Assembly (NCBI RefSeq): GCF_937891315.1
Contig: NZ_CALAGI010000030.1
Coordinates: forward strand, 1 to 6,167
Direction of reading: 5' to 3'
Length of the DNA stretch: 6,167 bases
From: an uncultured Amaricoccus sp.
GTDB taxonomy: Bacteria; Pseudomonadota; Alphaproteobacteria; Rhodobacterales; Rhodobacteraceae
Part shown: positions 1-5,186 of the stretch, in pieces
Numbering within the stretch: the stretch's first letter is position 1
How the letters are laid out: each line of letters starts with the position of its first letter
Program-made: the position numbers and the translations under genes
The notes under the pieces: generated by a model
Seen by the model: the letters and a program-made list of their open reading frames with translations, nothing else
The model's database searches: none
Told to the model about the DNA's origin: nothing

Positions 1-319
1 GGTTGAATCGGGGCGGGTGTGCCCGGCTTGACCGTCGAAGACGGGCGAGCCCCGGTCACGCCGAAGGCGTGCCTCCGGCACGACAGGGCACGCCCGTCAC
101 GATTTCGCGTAACCTCGAAATCGCGCAGTGAAGGCTCGGACGTCGCGCATCGCCCCGGCGTTGCTGACCGGCGACGGCGGATTTCCGCCGAGACGGCGGC
201 CAGGGGACGTTGCTGTTTCGACACAGGACCCGCGGCGACAAATCGCCTCTATTGCAAGGGTCTGCGCAAGTAACCTAACATCCTCGCAATAAAAACGGGC
301 AGAAACCGCGGGGGCAGAC
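1..319. other. Non-coding leader region with clustered inverted repeats
   Basis: I see no convincing gene here. The only forward open frame of any length (19-273) is arginine-rich, has no ribosome binding site and no recognisable family. The stretch holds several short perfect inverted repeats. CACGCC/GGCGTG (57-62 with 66-71) and CGTGCC/GGCACG (68-73 with 77-82) share bases and cannot both form. GGGC/GCCC lies at 86-89 with 92-95, CGATTTCG/CGAAATCG at 100-107 with 116-123, and CGGCGGA/TCCGCCG at 175-181 with 184-190. None is followed by a T-run, so a classical terminator is not supported. They may be the 3' region of a gene upstream of the window or an intergenic palindromic element. The right end contains a candidate promoter for the gene at 320. 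Confidence 0.6.
252..281 (+). promoter_or_regulatory. Candidate promoter for the OmpA-domain gene
   Basis: TTGCAA (252-257) and TAACAT (276-281) are separated by 18 bases. Each matches four of six consensus positions of a housekeeping sigma factor. Transcription would start near 288, giving a leader of about 30 bases before the ATG at 320. The assignment rests on the hexamers and their position only. Confidence 0.3.
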
Positions 320-1183
320 ATGCGGCGCGACATGGGGATACTCGCCGGCGTTTCGGCGACGGCGATCGCTTTGGCGGTCGTGGCGCAGACCGGGATTTAC
401 CGAAGCGGCGCGGAGGTGCCGCCCGTCGCGGCGCCGGAGCCGAAAGTCGCGGCGGAAGGCGGCCCGGCGGTGGTGCCCGAAGCGGCGCCCGCGCCCGATC
501 CGCAACAGGCCGCGCTGGCGGTCCGCGAAACCGAGATCGATCGGCTGACCGCGCTCCTCGCCGAGCGCGAGGCGTCCTATGCCACCGCCGAGACCGCTCT
601 GACCGAACGGGACGGCGAGGTCACCCGGCTGACCGCGCTGCTCGCCGAACGCGATGGCGAGCTCGCCACGCTGCGGGCGACGCTGGAGACGCTGCGCACG
701 CAGGCGGCGTTCGACGCGCGGCTGACCGCGCTCAAGGGCGACCCGGCCATGGTCCGGATCGAGCCGGCCCGGATGGAGGTTCAGGCGGTCGCCGCGACGC
801 TCGAAACGGCCGGGCCGGTCGGCGCGGATGTCCCGGCCACCTCCGGCGATCCGCTGACGGCGGTGCATTTCGACAAGGCGAGCGCCCGGCTGAGCCCCGG
901 TGGACAGGCCCACGCCGCCGCCGCCGCCGTGACGCTCGCCGACATGAAGATCGCGCGGGTGAAGGTGGTGGGCCATACCGACCGGGTCGGCGATCCGGCG
1001 CGCAACCGCGTCCTCGCCGCGGCCCGCGCCCAGGCCGTCGCGGATTTCCTGATCGCGGCCGGCCTGCCCGCCGAGATGATCGAGATCGACGGCATGGGCG
1101 AGGCCGAGGCGCCGGTGGCCACCGACGACGGCGTCGCCGAGCCACTGAACCGCTGCGCCGAGATCCGCGTCGTGCCGCTCTGA
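320..1183 (+). CDS. Membrane-anchored/periplasmic coiled-coil protein with C-terminal OmpA-like domain
   Basis: The product has 287 residues. Residues 6-24 are hydrophobic and form either an uncleaved anchor or a signal peptide. A Pro/Ala/Glu-rich linker follows (about 31-68), then a coiled coil (about 70-130) built from two tandem 28-residue units, then an OmpA-like domain (about 178-287). The domain carries the GHTD.VG...N..L...RA signature. By alignment with E. coli OmpA, D221 and R236 occupy the positions of D271 and R286, which bind diaminopimelate of peptidoglycan. The usual NRR near the end is NRC here (R278-C279). The layout suggests a spacer between inner membrane and cell wall, as in MotB-like or TolA-adjacent OmpA-domain proteins, but no specific partner can be named. 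ATG 320 is preceded only by a weak G-rich stretch; ATG 332 is an alternative start. The marC-like gene begins 27 bases downstream, so the two may be co-transcribed. Confidence 0.88.
   Translation: MRRDMGILAGVSATAIALAVVAQTGIYRSGAEVPPVAAPEPKVAAEGGPAVVPEAAPAPDPQQAALAVRETEIDRLTALLAEREASYATAETALTERDGEVTRLTALLAERDGELATLRATLETLRTQAAFDARLTALKGDPAMVRIEPARMEVQAVAATLETAGPVGADVPATSGDPLTAVHFDKASARLSPGGQAHAAAAAVTLADMKIARVKVVGHTDRVGDPARNRVLAAARAQAVADFLIAAGLPAEMIEIDGMGEAEAPVATDDGVAEPLNRCAEIRVVPL
527..694 (+). repeat. Tandem 28-codon coiled-coil repeat inside the OmpA-domain gene
   Basis: Residues 70-97 and 98-125 are two consecutive units of 28 residues, exactly four heptads. Both contain RLTALLAER. At DNA level the best-preserved 29 bases (542-570 and 626-654, offset 84) differ at only two positions, so the duplication is fairly recent or kept homogeneous. 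A shorter echo, ARLTALKGD, follows at residues 133-141. Keeping the heptad register would lengthen the coiled coil without disturbing it. Confidence 0.8.
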
Positions 1184-1210
1184 ACCACGCGCTTTGAACC
1201 ACTCGGCGGC

Positions 1211-1840
1211 ATGATCGATTCCGTCTTCGGCCTGCGCTATTTCGGCGCGCTGTTCGCCATCATGAACCCGCTCATGGTGCTGCCGCTGTTCCTCGCCCTG
1301 ACCGCCGGCCTGACGGCGGCGGAGCAGCGGCGGACCGGCCTCGCCGTGACACTCTATTCCGCCGCGATGTGCGCCGCGATCGCGCTCGGCGGGCAGCGGA
1401 TCCTCGATTTCTTCGGGATCGGCATCGAGGATTTCCGCGTCGCCGGCGGATTGGTTCTGGCCGGGATCGCGCTCAACATGCTGAACGGCGCCGGCAACCC
1501 CGCGCACGAGGGCGGCCCGGGCGAGGCGACGCGGCTGCCGACCGACGCCGCCTTCTATCCCCTCACCTTCCCGATGGTGGTCGGCCCCGGCACGATCACC
1601 ACGCTGCTCGTCTTCGGCCACGAGGCCGGGACCGCCGCCGACCGCGTCACCTTCTGGACGGTCACCGCCGCCATGCTGGCGCTGCTCGGGCTCACGCTCA
1701 CCTTCGCCGCCGCGATCGGCCACCATCTCTCGGCGACGCTGCGGGTCATCATGTCGCGACTGATGGGCATGATCCTGCTCGCGATCGCGGTTTCAATGCT
1801 CGCCACCGGGATCAAGGCGCTGCTCCCCGCGCTCGGCTGA
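1211..1840 (+). CDS. MarC family integral membrane protein
   Basis: The product has 209 residues, normal for the MarC/UPF0056 family. About six hydrophobic segments can be placed near residues 4-28, 43-62, 74-92, 118-136, 148-170 and 180-205. Two family hallmarks are clear: MNP in the first helix (residues 18-20) and PLTFPMVVGPGTI at 117-129, opening the second half. The family was named for its position beside the E. coli mar locus, but marC itself does not confer multiple antibiotic resistance. Amino-acid or small-molecule transport has been proposed for some relatives, so the substrate here is unknown. ATG 1211 starts the first helix directly and follows the OmpA-domain gene by 27 bases. 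The ribosome binding site is poor (CGGCGGC), compatible with translation from a shared transcript. ettA begins 72 bases later. Confidence 0.9.
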   Translation: MIDSVFGLRYFGALFAIMNPLMVLPLFLALTAGLTAAEQRRTGLAVTLYSAAMCAAIALGGQRILDFFGIGIEDFRVAGGLVLAGIALNMLNGAGNPAHEGGPGEATRLPTDAAFYPLTFPMVVGPGTITTLLVFGHEAGTAADRVTFWTVTAAMLALLGLTLTFAAAIGHHLSATLRVIMSRLMGMILLAIAVSMLATGIKALLPALG

Positions 1841-1912
1841 CGGCGTTTGCCATCGCCGCCGCGACCCGGTACATCCCGGCGCAACCGACACCCCCCAGGA
1901 TGCGAGTCACCG

Positions 1913-3580
1913 ATGGCCACGCCGCAATATGTCTTTCACATGGATGGCCTTTCCAAGGCCTATGACGGCGGAAAGAAGGTCTTCGAGAACATCCGCCTCT
2001 CCTTCCTGCCCGGCGTGAAGATCGGCGTCGTCGGCGTCAACGGCTCGGGCAAGTCCTCGCTCCTGCGCATCATGGCCGGCACCGACAAGGATTTCCAGGG
2101 CGAGGCCAAGGCGGCCAAGGGCGTCACCGTCGGCTATCTCGAACAGGAGCCCGAGCTCGACCCCGCGCTCGACGTGCGCGGCAACGTGATGGAAGGCGTC
2201 GCCGCCAAGACCGCGCTGCTCACCCGCTACAACGAAGTCGCGATGAAGGTCGCCGAGGACTATTCCGACGAACTGATGGAGGAGATGACCACCCTCCAGG
2301 ACCAGATCGACGCCCAGAACCTCTGGGATCTCGATTCACAGGTCGATATCGCGATGGAAGCCCTGCGCTGCCCGCCCGACGACGCGGCCGTCGACACCCT
2401 CTCCGGCGGCGAGAAGCGCCGGGTCGCGCTCTGCAAGCTGCTGCTCGAGGCGCCCGACATCCTGCTGCTCGACGAGCCGACCAACCATCTCGACGCCGAG
2501 ACCATCGCCTGGCTGCAGAAGCACCTGATCGAATACAAGGGCACGATCCTCATCGTCACCCACGACCGCTACTTCCTCGACGACATCACCTCCTGGATCC
2601 TCGAACTCGACCGCGGCCGCGGCATCCCGTGGGAGGGCAACTATTCCTCCTGGCTCGAACAGAAGGCCAAGCGCCTGCTCCAGGAAGCGCGCGAGGACAA
2701 GGCGCGGCAGCAGACCCTGAGCCGCGAGCTCGAATGGATCCGCCAGGGCGCCAAGGCCCGGCAGGCCAAGCAGAAGGCGCGCATCAACGCCTATAACGAA
2801 CTGGCCGGCAAGTCCGAGCGCGAGAAAATCACCACCGCCCAGATCGTCATCCCGAACGGCCCGCGGCTTGGCCAGAACGTCATCACCGTCGAGGGGCTGG
2901 AGAAGCATTACGCCGACCGCGAGCTGATCGACAACCTGACCTTCTCGCTCCCCCCCGGCGGCATCGTCGGCGTCATCGGCCCGAACGGCGCCGGCAAGAC
3001 CACGCTCTTTCGCATGCTGACCGGGCAGGAACAACCCGACGCCGGCACCGTCACCTTTGGCGAGAGCGTCAAGCTCGCCTATGTCGACCAGTCCCGCGAC
3101 AGCCTCGATCCGACGAAGACGGTCTGGGAGGAAATCTCCGACGGCCTCGACATCATCAAGCTCGGCGACGCCGAGATGATGAGCCGCGCCTATTGCGGCG
3201 CCTTCAACTTCAAGGGCGGCGACCAGCAGAAGAAGGTCGGCCTCCTGTCCGGCGGCGAGCGCAACCGCGTCCACCTCGCCAAGCTGCTGCGCGCCGGCGG
3301 CAACGTCCTTCTGCTCGACGAGCCGACCAACGACCTCGACGTCGAAACCCTGCGCGCGCTCGAAGACGCCCTCGACAGCTTCGCCGGCTGCGCCGTGGTC
3401 ATCAGCCACGACCGCTTCTTCCTCGACCGCATCTGCACCCACATGCTCGCCTTCGAGGGCGACGCCCATGTGGAGTGGTTCGAGGGCAATTTCGAAGACT
3501 ACGAGGCGGACAAGATCCGGCGGCTGGGGCCCGACGCGGTGGAGCCGAAGCGGATCAAGTACAAGAAGTTCGCGCGATAA
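1913..3580 (+). CDS. ettA: Energy-dependent translational throttle protein EttA (ABC-F ATPase)
   Basis: EttA is a cytoplasmic ABC-F protein that binds the ribosomal E site and gates entry of the 70S initiation complex into elongation according to ATP/ADP state. From ATG 1913 the product has 555 residues, the length of E. coli EttA. First ATPase domain: Walker A GVNGSGKSS 41-49, signature LSGGE 163-167, Walker B LLLDEPTNHLD 184-194 and switch His217. An arm insertion (about 95-140) reaches toward L1. A basic helical linker (about 243-325) is the P-site tRNA-interaction motif. Second domain: Walker A GPNGAGKTT 356-364, LSGGE 445-449 and LLLDEPTNDLD 466-476. The catalytic glutamates are E188 and E470, the same numbers as in E. 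coli, which supports this start over the in-frame TTG at 1847 that would add 22 Pro/Arg-rich residues. AGGA at 1897-1900 lies 12 bases upstream. The tail ends RIKYKKFAR; partial copies of this 3' end occur downstream. Confidence 0.97.
   Translation: MATPQYVFHMDGLSKAYDGGKKVFENIRLSFLPGVKIGVVGVNGSGKSSLLRIMAGTDKDFQGEAKAAKGVTVGYLEQEPELDPALDVRGNVMEGVAAKTALLTRYNEVAMKVAEDYSDELMEEMTTLQDQIDAQNLWDLDSQVDIAMEALRCPPDDAAVDTLSGGEKRRVALCKLLLEAPDILLLDEPTNHLDAETIAWLQKHLIEYKGTILIVTHDRYFLDDITSWILELDRGRGIPWEGNYSSWLEQKAKRLLQEAREDKARQQTLSRELEWIRQGAKARQAKQKARINAYNELAGKSEREKITTAQIVIPNGPRLGQNVITVEGLEKHYADRELIDNLTFSLPPGGIVGVIGPNGAGKTTLFRMLTGQEQPDAGTVTFGESVKLAYVDQSRDSLDPTKTVWEEISDGLDIIKLGDAEMMSRAYCGAFNFKGGDQQKKVGLLSGGERNRVHLAKLLRAGGNVLLLDEPTNDLDVETLRALEDALDSFAGCAVVISHDRFFLDRICTHMLAFEGDAHVEWFEGNFEDYEADKIRRLGPDAVEPKRIKYKKFAR
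3551..3566 (+). repeat. Direct repeat, left copy (ettA 3' end)
   Basis: CGGATCAAGTACAAGA encodes RIKYK near the EttA C terminus. It recurs perfectly at 4143-4158, so the 16-base repeat brackets the first toxin-antitoxin pair. Over the full 30 bases to the stop codon (3551-3580 against 4143-4172), 26 positions match by hand count. The repeat is best read as part of a longer duplicated ettA end, not as a simple target-site duplication. Confidence 0.85.
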
Positions 3581-3620
3581 CGGTATAGAAACGGTATTGC
3601 GCCAACCCCATCCGCATACC
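3579..3620. promoter_or_regulatory. Candidate operator of the first toxin-antitoxin pair
   Basis: AACGGTAT occurs at 3579-3586 and again at 3590-3597. The offset is 11 bases, about one helical turn, so both lie on the same face of the DNA. The second copy touches the candidate -35 hexamer. The same core appears inverted at 3613-3620 (CGCATACC against GGTATTGCG at 3593-3601). Ribbon-helix-helix antitoxins such as BrnA repress their own operon by binding such repeated half-sites, so this is a plausible BrnA binding region. No binding evidence is available from sequence alone. Confidence 0.4.
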
Positions 3621-3625
3621 ATATT
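3597..3625 (+). promoter_or_regulatory. Candidate promoter of brnT-like gene, likely leaderless
   Basis: TTGCGC (3597-3602) and CATATT (3620-3625) are 17 bases apart. Only four bases separate the second hexamer from ATG 3630, and there is no Shine-Dalgarno sequence. Transcription would begin at or within a few bases of the start codon. The octamer CCCATCCG (3607-3614) lies exactly 23 bases before the ATG, as it does before the second toxin gene. Confidence 0.4.
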
Positions 3626-3629
3626 ACCA

Positions 3630-3896
3630 ATGTTCGAGTTCGATCCGGCCAAGAGCGCCGCCAACCGCGACAAGCACGGGATCGATTTCGAGGAGGTTCA
3701 GGCCCTGTGGGCCGACACCCGCCGCCTCGAAATCCCGGCCCGCTCGCTCGGCGAGGCGCGGTGGGCGCTCATCGGCGGGATCGGGCCTCGACACTGGACG
3801 GTCATCTTCACCCGGCGCGACGACCGTATCCGGCTCATCTCGGCCCGCCGGGCCCGCAAGGAGGAGGTGGCCCTCTATGAAGAAGGTTTCCGCTGA
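3630..3896 (+). CDS. brnT: BrnT family ribonuclease toxin (type II toxin-antitoxin)
   Basis: BrnT toxins are small RelE-fold ribonucleases that cut mRNA and are neutralised by BrnA. The product has 88 residues, typical for the family. It shows the expected landmarks: an N-terminal FEFDPAKSAANRDKHGIDF segment (residues 2-20, the F.wD..K...N..KHG.dF motif), a central strand WTVIFTRR (56-63) and the C-terminal DRIRLISARRARKEE block (65-79). ATG 3630 is chosen because homology begins immediately at this methionine. The antitoxin gene overlaps the last 20 bases, and toxin-first order is the rule in brnTA operons. The gene starts 49 bases after the ettA stop and is bracketed by the ettA tail and a partial second copy of it. 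No disabling change is visible, so the toxin is probably active. Confidence 0.88.
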   Translation: MFEFDPAKSAANRDKHGIDFEEVQALWADTRRLEIPARSLGEARWALIGGIGPRHWTVIFTRRDDRIRLISARRARKEEVALYEEGFR

Positions 3897-4101
3897 GGAA
3901 TTCGACGCCGCCTTCGACGCCGGCGAGGACATCACGCCCCATCTCGACCTCGACCGCGCGACCCGCCCCGGCCTCACCGCCCGCCGCGTGAACGTCGATT
4001 TCCCCGAATGGATGGTCAAAGGCCTCGACGCCCGCGCCGCCCACCTCGGCATCACAAGGCAGGCACTGATCAAGATGTGGATCGCGGAGCGGCTGGAGTG
4101 A
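3877..4101 (+). CDS. brnA: BrnA-like/CopG family antitoxin
   Basis: The product has 74 residues. An acidic N-terminal part (residues 1-30), expected to wrap the toxin, is followed by a ribbon-helix-helix DNA-binding half: strand RRVNVDF (36-42), helix about 44-57, turn LGIT, helix about 60-73. The start codon sits inside the toxin gene, 20 bases before its stop. A strong ribosome binding site, AAGGAGGAGGT at 3858-3868, ends 8 bases before the ATG, so antitoxin translation should be more efficient than that of the toxin, which has no such site. The protein should bind and inhibit the toxin at 3630 and repress the shared promoter. It is more divergent from common BrnA sequences than the second antitoxin in this window. 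Confidence 0.82.
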   Translation: MKKVSAEEFDAAFDAGEDITPHLDLDRATRPGLTARRVNVDFPEWMVKGLDARAAHLGITRQALIKMWIAERLE

Positions 4102-4103
4102 CC

Positions 4104-4172
4104 GGCGTCGCCGCGGTGGTGATCAGTGACGACCGCGTCCGCCGGATCAAGTACAAGACGTTCGCCCGCTAG
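4104..4172 (+). pseudogene. Remnant A: internally deleted copy of the ettA 3' end
   Basis: In one uninterrupted frame this stretch reads GVAAVVISDDRV followed directly by RRIKYKTFAR and a stop. The first part matches EttA G-CAVVISHDRF: 4116-4139 agrees with 3395-3418 at 20 of 24 bases. The second part matches the EttA C terminus: 4143-4172 against 3551-3580, 26 of 30 bases, starting with a perfect 16-base run. About 130 bases of ettA between these two blocks are missing. The switch histidine of the ISHDR motif is Asp here. The remnant begins right after the stop of the first antitoxin and has no start codon or ribosome binding site of its own, so it should be untranslated. Confidence 0.8.
4143..4158 (+). 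repeat. Direct repeat, right copy (ettA remnant A)
   Basis: This is a perfect copy of the 16 bases at 3551-3566, 592 bases downstream and in the same orientation. The interval between the two copies contains the ettA stop, the first toxin-antitoxin pair and the first half of remnant A. Recombination between the copies would delete the pair and leave an intact EttA C terminus, with Lys changed to Thr near the end. Confidence 0.85.
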
Positions 4173-4180
4173 CGCCAAAG

Positions 4181-4209
4181 TTGCGGGGAAGGTGTGCGAA
4201 TGCTACCTT
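4181..4209 (+). promoter_or_regulatory. Candidate promoter of the 95-residue coiled-coil gene
   Basis: TTGCGG (4181-4186) and TACCTT (4204-4209) are 17 bases apart, with TGC before the second hexamer resembling an extended -10. Seven bases follow before ATG 4217, and there is no Shine-Dalgarno sequence. The message would again be leaderless or nearly so, as proposed for the two toxin genes. Confidence 0.4.
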
Positions 4210-4215
4210 CCCCGC
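4183..4215. repeat. 11-bp perfect inverted repeat over the promoter
   Basis: GCGGGGAAGGT (4183-4193) is followed after an 11-base loop by its exact reverse complement ACCTTCCCCGC (4205-4215). The arms cover the end of the -35 and nearly all of the -10 hexamer, and the right arm stops one base before ATG 4217. No T-run follows. It could be an operator. If transcription starts further upstream, it could be an RNA hairpin just before the start codon, or a transcription barrier after the toxin-antitoxin pair. Confidence 0.75.
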
Positions 4216-4216
4216 C

Positions 4217-4504
4217 ATGACACTCGAAGAACTCGCCGACCTGATCCGCGCCAACAGCGCCAACACCAACGGGCGCGTCGATGGGGTCATCGAGCACGTG
4301 CGCGACCTTCACGGCAATATCGACCGGGCGCGCACCGAGTCCAACGCTGCGCTGATGAACATCCAGAACGACCTGACCGACGTCAGGTCCGACATCGCCG
4401 AGGTCCGCCGCAACCTCGACCTGACACCCGTCCTCTCGACCATGCAACGCCAGATCGACGCCCTGACGGCGGAGGTCGCGGAACTGAAGCGCAAAGCGTC
4501 GTGA
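4217..4504 (+). CDS. Small coiled-coil protein of unknown function
   Basis: I do not recognise this family. The product has 95 residues, is soluble and largely helical. A long amphipathic segment at about 22-66 (VIEHVRDLHGNIDRARTE and onward) has hydrophobic residues at heptad-like spacing. A Pro71 break is followed by a second helix at about 73-93 ending in basic residues. There is no signal peptide, membrane segment or catalytic motif. The frame is supported by normal codon use with G/C at third positions and by the clean start at ATG 4217, right after the promoter-like hexamers. A start at TTG 4181 would add 12 residues but overlaps the promoter and inverted repeat. It lies between the two ettA remnants, so it is probably imported cargo. 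It could be a phage or plasmid accessory protein; that is a guess. Confidence 0.62.
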   Translation: MTLEELADLIRANSANTNGRVDGVIEHVRDLHGNIDRARTESNAALMNIQNDLTDVRSDIAEVRRNLDLTPVLSTMQRQIDALTAEVAELKRKAS

Positions 4505-4514
4505 TGGCCGGGCT

Positions 4515-4647
4515 GTGGGGATTTCTCACGACCGCGTCTCCTTGGACGACATCCGCGCCCGCATGCTCGACTTGCGAAGGCGGCGCCCACGCCTCTGCTC
4601 GGACACGGGCGAGCGAAGCGCATCAGGTGCAAGAAGTTGCTCGATGA
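4515..4647 (+). pseudogene. Remnant B: degraded copy of the ettA 3' end
   Basis: Starting at 4515 the frame reads VGISHDRVSLDDIRARMLDL, against VVISHDRFFLDRICTHMLAF in EttA. By hand count 4515-4589 matches ettA 3395-3468 at about three quarters of positions, with one inserted base near 4574 that shifts the frame (EGGAH then matches EGDAH). About 55 bases of ettA (3469-3523) are missing. The copy resumes at 4593 and runs to the end: GAAGCGCATCAGGTGCAAGA at 4614-4633 corresponds to the codons for KRIKYK, with a second frameshift just before the stop. It shares GACCGCGTC with remnant A where ettA has GACCGCTTC, hinting at a common source. It fills the gap between the 95-residue gene and the membrane protein gene. 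Confidence 0.78.
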
Positions 4648-5141
4648 TATGTGATCTTGTCGCACGGTTTCAAACGCTTATCGCGGCGAGCATAGCCCTG
4701 GTTGGAGTGATTGCGACGCTCGCGGCCAATGCTCATGCGGGCAGAAAACAGTCAGAGCGTCACTGGGCCAAGGAGGCGGCCTCCGTGCGGATAGCGCTAC
4801 GTGGCGAGATCGAACAACTCAAGAGATGGGTGACTGGCCAGCGGGAGCGCCTTCAAGAAATGACCGACCAAGAAAATGGTGGTTTTCTTGTTCCATCACG
4901 AAGCATAGACGTAGTCTATCGTTCCCTCATACCTCAACTTGGAAGACTTGAGGCAAATCAGGTCGAAGCCGTTATGGATGTATACGGTCAGTACGGCACG
5001 TATTTGGACAAGCTACAGGTGGTCGGCTTACCACACCGTTCCGGGCAATACACCGAGATATCCAACCAATGGCGTTCTGTTGTGGCCGCGCACTGTGAAT
5101 ACGTAACCGACAAGGCGGATAGCGCCCTCCGCGTTCTGTGA
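4644..5141 (+). CDS. Single-helix membrane protein of unknown function
   Basis: From ATG 4644 the product has 165 residues. Residues 9-31 form one hydrophobic helix, followed by a strongly charged stretch GRKQSERHWAKEAASVRIAL (33-52) and a mostly helical soluble part. The helix followed by a basic, then helical, region is a common layout of small membrane-anchored proteins with a cytoplasmic tail; no named family is recognised. Cleavage after ANAHA as a signal peptide is an alternative. Base use differs from the neighbours: 4801-5100 is about 51% G+C by hand count, against about 73% in a 60-base sample of ettA, which indicates recent acquisition. The only ribosome-binding-like sequence is AAGAAG (4631-4636), which belongs to ettA remnant B. 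A GTG start at 4515 would add 43 residues translated from that remnant, giving a 208-residue chimera. Confidence 0.62.
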   Translation: MICDLVARFQTLIAASIALVGVIATLAANAHAGRKQSERHWAKEAASVRIALRGEIEQLKRWVTGQRERLQEMTDQENGGFLVPSRSIDVVYRSLIPQLGRLEANQVEAVMDVYGQYGTYLDKLQVVGLPHRSGQYTEISNQWRSVVAAHCEYVTDKADSALRVL

Positions 5142-5152
5142 TACCACGGGAC

Positions 5153-5181
5153 CTGAACGTAAACCCATCCGTATGTACATT
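5153..5181 (+). promoter_or_regulatory. Candidate promoter of the second brnT-like gene
   Basis: TACATT (5176-5181) ends five bases before ATG 5187. A weak CTGAAC (5153-5158) lies 17 bases upstream of it. There is no Shine-Dalgarno sequence. CCCATCCG (5164-5171) lies exactly 23 bases before the ATG, as before the first toxin gene. An 8-base palindrome, ATGTACAT (5173-5180), overlaps the -10 hexamer and could be an operator half or whole site. Confidence 0.3.
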
Positions 5182-5186
5182 CCCGC

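Noticed and set aside
19..273. 84-residue + strand frame in the leader
   Set aside because: No ribosome binding site, arginine-rich random-looking sequence, and it runs through several inverted repeats.
275..1726. Very long open frame on the - strand across the OmpA-domain and marC genes
   Set aside because: Its Arg/Gly/His-rich composition is what antisense reading of G+C-rich codons gives, and both + strand genes have clear families.
1847..1912. TTG start extending EttA by 22 residues
   Set aside because: The extension is Pro/Arg-rich and non-homologous; ATG 1913 gives 555 residues and puts the catalytic glutamates at 188 and 470 as in E. coli.
2336..3673. Long open frame on the - strand opposite ettA
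   Set aside because: It is the antisense shadow of ettA, with low-complexity Leu/Ala/Val/Gly content and no recognisable domain.
3820..3860. Remnant A as a piece of the toxin gene (DDRIRLIS against DDRVRRIK)
   Set aside because: The match is shorter than that to ettA, which explains both halves of the remnant in one frame including the C terminus and stop.
3551..4158. Direct repeats as attachment sites of an integrase element
   Set aside because: No integrase is present, and homology to ettA in remnant A extends to a second block (4116-4139) that a simple attachment site would not include.
4126..4647. 173-residue + strand frame overlapping the coiled-coil gene
   Set aside because: Arg/Pro-rich out-of-frame reading of 4217-4504; only its end is meaningful, as part of ettA remnant B.
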